DNA of 64,000 nucleotides from Beroe forskalii (Eukaryota > Ctenophora > Nuda > Beroida > Beroidae), in NCBI GenBank assembly GCA_011033025.1, contig WFMF01000200.1:186001-250000 (forward strand). The letters are read 5' to 3'. Positions 58,627-64,000 of this stretch are shown piece by piece. The notes under the pieces were generated by a model, which was not told the origin of the DNA, made no database searches, and saw only the letters and a list, made by a program, of their open reading frames with translations. The translations under genes and the position numbers were made by a program. Position 1 is the first letter of the stretch, and the number at the start of each line of letters is the position of its first letter.

Positions 58627-59072
58627 CAGGGTGGTAATTCTCAATTTTGATTTGGGGGGCTAGGCGAGCGAAGCACGCCCATGAGGTCCAGGGGCGCAGC
58701 CCCCAGTGGAATGAATTTTGGGCTACAGAAATGGGTAAGAATCGCAAAAATTATGAGTCTCATACAATGGTGCTTTAACAAGTCTTGAGCAAGTTTTCAT
58801 GGACAAGTTTATGAACATCATTGACTTTTTTTATTCATTCATGTCACTTGCATGAATCTATGAGCATGTTACAAGCATGATATGAGCATGATATTTAGTT
58901 ACTCCTTTCTTTATTATAACTTTCTTTATTCCTTTCTTTATTATTATTACTATTTTGGCCTACTAACTATGGAGACATAGGGAGTTAGAATTTTTCTTGA
59001 GTCAGTTCAAAAATCTTGGGGGAGGGGGGGCTTCAGCCGTCCTAGCCCCACCCCCCCGGATTTACGGCCCTG
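58627..59072. mobile_element. 446-bp hAT-type MITE
   Basis: Ends CAGGGTGGTAA and the inverse of CAGGGCCGTAA. 8-bp duplication CTATCACG (58619-58626) and CTATCATG (59073-59080), one mismatch. GGGGGGCTAG and CTAGCCCCACCCCC lie subterminally. No transposase. Confidence 0.82.
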
Positions 59073-59369
59073 CTATCATGTGATCTCCTTAGTGTATGAT
59101 ATCAAATGGACCTATCAGATGGTCAACATCAAATCTTCAAATACAACCATCTGATTGGTCCAAAACAGTGTTACCTTAGGAGGTTTATTTATGGAGGTTT
59201 TTATTTGGCGGTTAGATGGGGATTTCGGAAAAATCCCCATTTTTTCACACACCATGACAGTACAAAATGAAGGCATTATCATTTTTGAATTAAGAAGAAA
59301 TTATCATATTATGTTAACTTAAGTAATGAGGCGAAATGGTAGTTGAGGAACATGACTGATTTCAGCGTA

Positions 59370-60895
59370 AAATAGCCCCCATTAGCCCCCATGGGGGCTA
59401 CGTGAGGGGCTAGTGAGGGGCTACGTGAGGGGCTAGTGAGGGGCTAATCTTGGTGTCTAGCCCCCATGGGCGCTAATATACGGTGGGGGCTATTTGCATT
59501 ATGTAGCCCTTCACGGTGAGGGGCTAAAAGTTCACTTAGCCCCTCACTAGCCCCCTCACTAGCCCTTCACTAGCCCCCTCACTAGCCCCTCACGTAGCCC
59601 CCATGGGCGCTAAATCTGCAATTTAGCCCCTCATAGCCCCTCACAAGACGTTTTTAACGAATTTAGCCCCCATTAGCCCCCACGAATTATGTATTTACGC
59701 ATTTCCGTGAGGGCTATAGCACCCATATGAGGGGCTAAAGCCTTCATATGAGGGGCTAATGGGGCTTAAATTTTACTGAATGAGTTAGCCCCACGAGAGT
59801 ACATTTGTCGTCAAAATGTCAAAATTATGACATCCATTAAACAATTTTAATGCTTTTCTTCACTAGCCCCTCACTTAGTCCTTCGAAACAATTTCCTTAA
59901 TATTGTTTCCATTCTTAATCACTAGCCCCTCACTAGCCCCTTACTAGCCCCTCACTAGCCCCTTACTAGCCCCTTACTAGCCCCTCACTAGCCCCTTACT
60001 AGCCCCTCACTAGCCCCTTACTAGCTCCTCACTAGCCCCTCACTAGCCCCTTACTAGCCCTCACTAGCCCCTCACTAGCCCCTTACTGGCCCCTCACTAG
60101 CCCCTTACTGGCCCTCACTAGCCCTGCAGCCCCTCACTAGCCCCTCACTAGCCCCTTACTAGCCCCTCACTGGCCCCTTACTAGCCCCTTACTAGCCCTC
60201 ACTAGCCCCTTACTAGCCCTCACTAGCCCCTTACTAGCCCCTCACTAGCCCCTTACTAGCCCCTCACTAGCCCCTTACTAGCCCTCACTGGCCTCGCTAG
60301 CCCTCTATTTCAGCCCCTCACTAGCCCTCACTAGCCCTCACTAGCCCCTTACTAGCCCCTCACTAGCCCTCACTAGCCCCTCACTGGCCCCTTACTAGCC
60401 TCTCTAGCCCCTCACTAGCCCTTCACTGGCCCCTCACTAGCCCTTACTAGCCCTCACTAGCCCCCTCACTAGCCCCTCACTAGCCCTCACTGGCCCTTAC
60501 TAGCCCTCACTAGCCCCTCACTGGCCCCTCACTGGCCTCACTGGCCCCTTACTAGCCCCCTCGCTAGCCCCCTTACTAGCCCCTCACTAGCCCCTCACTA
60601 GCCCTTCACTGGCCCTTACTGGCCCCTTACTAGCCCCTCACTGGCCCCTCACTAGCCCCTTACTAGCCCCTCACTAGCCCTTACTAGCCCCTCACTAGCC
60701 CCTTACTAGCCCTCACTGGCCCTTACTAGCCCCTTACTAGCCCCTCACTAGCCCCTCACTAGCCCCTTAGTAGCCCCTTACTAGCCCCTCACTAGCCCCT
60801 CACTAGCCCCTCACTAGCCCCTCACTAGCCCCTTACTAGCCCCTCACTTGCCCCTCATTAGCCCCTTACTAGCCCTTCACTAGCCCCTCACTAGC
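59370..60895. repeat. Giant foldback, left arm of CTAGCCCCTCA repeats
   Basis: Units of CTAGCCCCTCA and CTAGCCCCTTA, about 11 bp, in hundreds of bp of near-continuous tandem array. The outer part (59380-59770) is mixed. The segment ending in AATATTGTTTCCATTCTTAA (about 59907-59930) reappears inverted at the right edge of the window. Confidence 0.9.
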
Positions 60896-62515
60896 CATTC
60901 ATATTGGATGCATGACCATGGTGTAGTTGCTACGTCACGTGCTAATTATGACATCACATGACATAACCTGTGGCACATTGACATCACGTGATATACCTCG
61001 AGACATATCACGTGACCTCTCTAGTTCTATCCAGTGCTGATTATATCCAGTGCCGATTTCAATTTTAAATCAGTGCCTTGTTGATCGTAACTAAATCATT
61101 TATAAGTATAATTGCTGACGCAAGCTGTTGAGATTCAGCTTGCTAAACACGTATATCCCTGTTTTGCGTTGCGCTATGCCTACACACACCTATGCGGGCT
61201 TAGGAAGATTCAGCACGCAGCACAGTGGCTTGAAATTCTCACCAATAGTTATAAAAGACTAAGACAATTGTCGGCTGTTGACACCCTCGTGAGAACTGAG
61301 AATCAGCTACGTTGCAGTGTTGCACGTCTTGCCGGGCGCTGATGCTCATCTCGGCTGGGCTAGTGTCCCATATAACTCTAGGCTCTTAGCTTCATTATAT
61401 CTATGATAATGACCTCACTCAGAAAATTAGAAAAATACATTTAAGTGCACCTATTGCTTTAAGGGTTAGGGTTAGGGTCAGGGTTAGGGTCAGGATTTGT
61501 TAGGGTTAGGGTAAGGTCAGGGTTTTGGTTAGGGCCATATAACATATTTTGATATTTAGGTTTAGGATACAGAAAAATTGACGTCTAGATCTGTGACGTC
61601 ACTCAGAGCCGTTTATAGGCTAGTGTCCCATACAACTCAGAACTCTGGGCTCTTCATTATCTATGATAATGACGTTAGTCAGAAAATTATAGTTAAGCGC
61701 ATCTAGCGCTTTAATTTTAAAGGTTAGGGTTAGGATCAGGATTAGGGTCAGGATTTGTTAGGTTTAGGGCCAGGATTAAGGTTAGGGTTTTGGTTAGGGT
61801 CATATTTAGGTTTAGGATACAGAAAAATTGACCTTTTGATCTGTTTGCCAGACGTTGCTTGGCGCGCGCAAGGGGGCCAGGCAACGCCTGGCAATTGATC
61901 TGTGACGTCACTCAGCCAGAGTTATATGGGTCACATACCCGTTTATATGGGAGAAATACCCTCGGCTGGGTTATTAATCGTACGACTAAGAGCAAGCTTG
62001 CCAGGCGTTGCCTGGCCCCCTCGCGCGCGAAGCTGAAAAAATATGGGGCAGGCAACGTCTGGCAAGAGCAAGCAGAGGTCATTGTCATAGATAATGGCGA
62101 GACTCGAGAGCGCAAAGTGACGTCCAAAGGTGGAACGTTGCGCCGCGCGCGAGGGTAGGGTAACATCCTACGAGTCAACAGCCGACAATTGTCTTAGTCT
62201 TTTATAACTATTATTCAGAGATTTCCACGCCACCGTGCTGCGCTGAATCTTTCCTAAGCCATATAGGTGTGTGTACGGGCAGCGCAAGGCAAGCTGAATC
62301 TCAACAGCTTGCGTCAGCAATTATACTTATAAATGATTTAGTTACGATCAACAAGGCACTGATTTAAAATTGAAATCGGCACTGGATATAATCAGCACTG
62401 GATAGAACTAGAGAGAGGTCAAATGATATGTCTCGGTATATCGTGATGTGCCAGTTTTTCATTGATGTATGTGCTTTACGTAGCCCAAAAATGGTCAGCA
62501 TCCAAAATTTAATGG
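60896..62515. repeat. Giant foldback, inverted core with telomere-like repeats
   Basis: 60990-61290 returns inverted at 62170-62450 (AGTGCCGATTTCAATTTTAA, GCTGACGCAAGCTGTTGAG, GACAATTGTCGGCTGTTGAC). The unique centre has degenerate TTAGGG repeats at 61456-61550 and 61718-61815, and GCCAGGCGTTGCCTGGC-type palindromes at 61850-62060. No credible ORF. Confidence 0.85.
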
Positions 62516-64000
62516 CTTGGGGCTAGGGGGCTAAAAAGGGGGGGTAAAGGGGCTGTAAAAGGGGGGGTTTAGGCTGGTAAAAAGGCTTGGTAGAGGGCTG
62601 GGGAGGCTGTGGGGCTGGTGAACTGGCAAAACTGGTGAGGGGGTTTAAACTGGTGAGGCTTAGGCTTGAAACTTTGGGGGCTAGTAAAGGGGCTGGTGAC
62701 TGTAGGGGGTGGGGAAAGGGCAAGGGGAAAAAAAAAAAGTGAGGGCTTAAAAGGGGTTAGGTGGGGATAAGAAACTGGGGGCGTGAGGGCTGGTGACTGT
62801 GGGGTGGTTTTAGGCTAAAAGGCGGGGAGGGGGGTGTGGGGCTGTGGGGGCGGTGGGGGTGGGGCTGGGGAGGCTGTGAGGGCTGGAGGGGTAGTGGGTG
62901 GGGGGAAAAGGGTGTGAGGGGGCTGAGGGGCTGTGAGGGCTGGTGAGGCTGGTAAGGCTGGTGCAAGTGAGGGCCAGCTAAGGGGCCAGTGAGGGGCTAG
63001 TGAAGGCTAGTGAGGGGCCAGTAAGGGGGCTAGTAAAGGGGCTAGTGAGGGGCTAGTGGGGGGGGCTAGTGAGGGGCTAGTAAGGGGCTAGTGGGGCTGG
63101 CCAGGGGCTGGTAAGGGGCTAGTGAGGGGGCTAGTAAAGGGCTAGTGAGGGCTAGTAGGGGGTGAGGAGGCTAGTAAAGGGGCCAAGTGAGGGGCTAGTA
63201 AGGGGGCTGGTGAGGGGCTAGTAAGGGGCTAGTGAGGGGCTAGTAAGGGGCTGGTAGAGGGGCTAGTGAGGGGGCTAGTAAGGGGCTAGTGAGGGGCTAG
63301 TAAGGGGGCTAGTGAGGGCCAGTGAGGGGGCTAGTGAGGGGGCTAGTGAGGGGCTAGTGAGGGGCTGGTGAGGGGGCTAGTAAGGGGGCTAGTGAGGGGC
63401 TAGTGAGGGGCTAGTAAGGGGCTAGTGAGGGGCTAGGGGCTGGTAGGGGGCTAGTGGGGCTAGTGAGGGGGGGCTAGTGAGGGGCTAGTAAGGGGGCTAG
63501 TGAGGGGCTAGTGAGGGGCTAGTAAGGGGCTAGTGAGGGGCTAGTGAGGGGGCTAGTGAGGGGCTAGTGAGGGGGCTAGTGAGGGCTAGTGAGGGGCTGA
63601 GGGGCTAGTGAGGGGCTAGTGAGGGGCTAGTGAGGGGCTAGTAGAGGGGCTGAAGTAAGGGGCTAGTGAGGGGCTAGTAAGGGGCTAGTGAGGGGCTAGT
63701 AAGGGGGCTAGTGAGGAGGGGCTAGTGAGGGGCTAGTAAGGGGGCTAGTGAGGGGCCAGTGAGGGGCTAGTAAGGGGGCTAGTGAGGGGCTAGTGAGGGG
63801 CTAGTAGGGGCTAGTGAGGGGCTAGTGGGGGCTAGTGAGGGGCTAGTAAGGGGCTAGTGAGGGGGCTAGTAAGGGGCTAGTGAGGGGGGCTAGTGAGGGG
63901 CTAGTGAGGGGCTAGTAAGGGGGGGCTAGTGAGGGGCTAGTGAGGGGCTAGTGAGGGCTAGTGAGGGGCTAGTGATTAAGAATGGAAACAATATTAAAAT
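62516..64000. repeat. Giant foldback, right arm of GGGGCTAGTGA repeats
   Basis: Reverse complement of the left arm. It starts degenerate (62520-62960) and becomes regular to 63972. The last 28 bases match the inverted outer segment of the left arm, so the element continues past the window. Confidence 0.9.

Noticed and set aside
61456..61815. True telomere
   Set aside because: TTAGGG units are short, degenerate and internal to a foldback core with sequence on both sides.
61717..61911. Minus-strand ORF of NPDPNP-type repeats
   Set aside because: Translation of degenerate TTAGGG repeats.

Overview
This is repeat-rich animal DNA. Multi-exon splicing, non-LTR retrotransposons of several clades, a Penelope-like fragment, hAT- and mariner-type non-autonomous elements, and homologues of TAB1 and CLPTM1 place it in a metazoan nuclear genome. 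A marine invertebrate such as a sponge or cnidarian seems likeliest, but the sequence alone does not decide this. Everything below comes from reading the sequence; no database search was run.

Host genes. Three genes lie head to tail on the + strand between 8 and 22 kb. They are an intronless 312-residue protein with a C-terminal membrane anchor (8057-8995), an intronless TAB1-type PP2C-fold protein (10104-11606), and the first five exons of CLPTM1 (12247-22099). CLPTM1 introns have been invaded by a minisatellite, two foldback elements and a TA-flanked MITE, and no later exons are visible. A small gene at 36205-36435 encodes a secreted precursor with a signal peptide, an acidic pro-region, a Lys-Arg cleavage site and a 28-residue four-cysteine peptide. 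A possible X-box promoter with a short first exon lies at 56463-56652.

Transposons. 1-1526, 47020-49650 and 55503-56232 carry three decayed copies of a retrotransposon whose C-terminus has a CCHC knuckle and restriction-like-endonuclease motifs. A CR1/Jockey-like LINE (about 2053-5835) is split by a solo LTR with a 5-bp target duplication, and that LTR is itself split by a polyT/polyA-rich element with a 6-bp duplication. A second copy of this element lies inverted at 52930-54305. A longer LINE with ORF1 and ORF2 runs on the minus strand from about 45.3 to 38.1 kb; its ORF1 is split by a 2.5-kb foldback. Decayed LINE fragments occupy 50.8-52.6 kb and a Penelope-like GIY-YIG fragment 37.2-37.7 kb. 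Three small elements have CAG...CTG ends with 8-bp duplications (hAT type).

Satellites and foldbacks. 13-33 kb and 57-64 kb are dominated by tandem repeats arranged as inverted arms: a 315-bp unit, a GTCAG-type unit, CACCCGAAAC, CGACTCGACTCAA, CCTCCACTAGGCTCCACTCAG, a roughly 155-bp unit, and a giant CTAGCCCCTCA foldback that runs off the right edge. Many are open in several reading frames and give spurious long ORFs.
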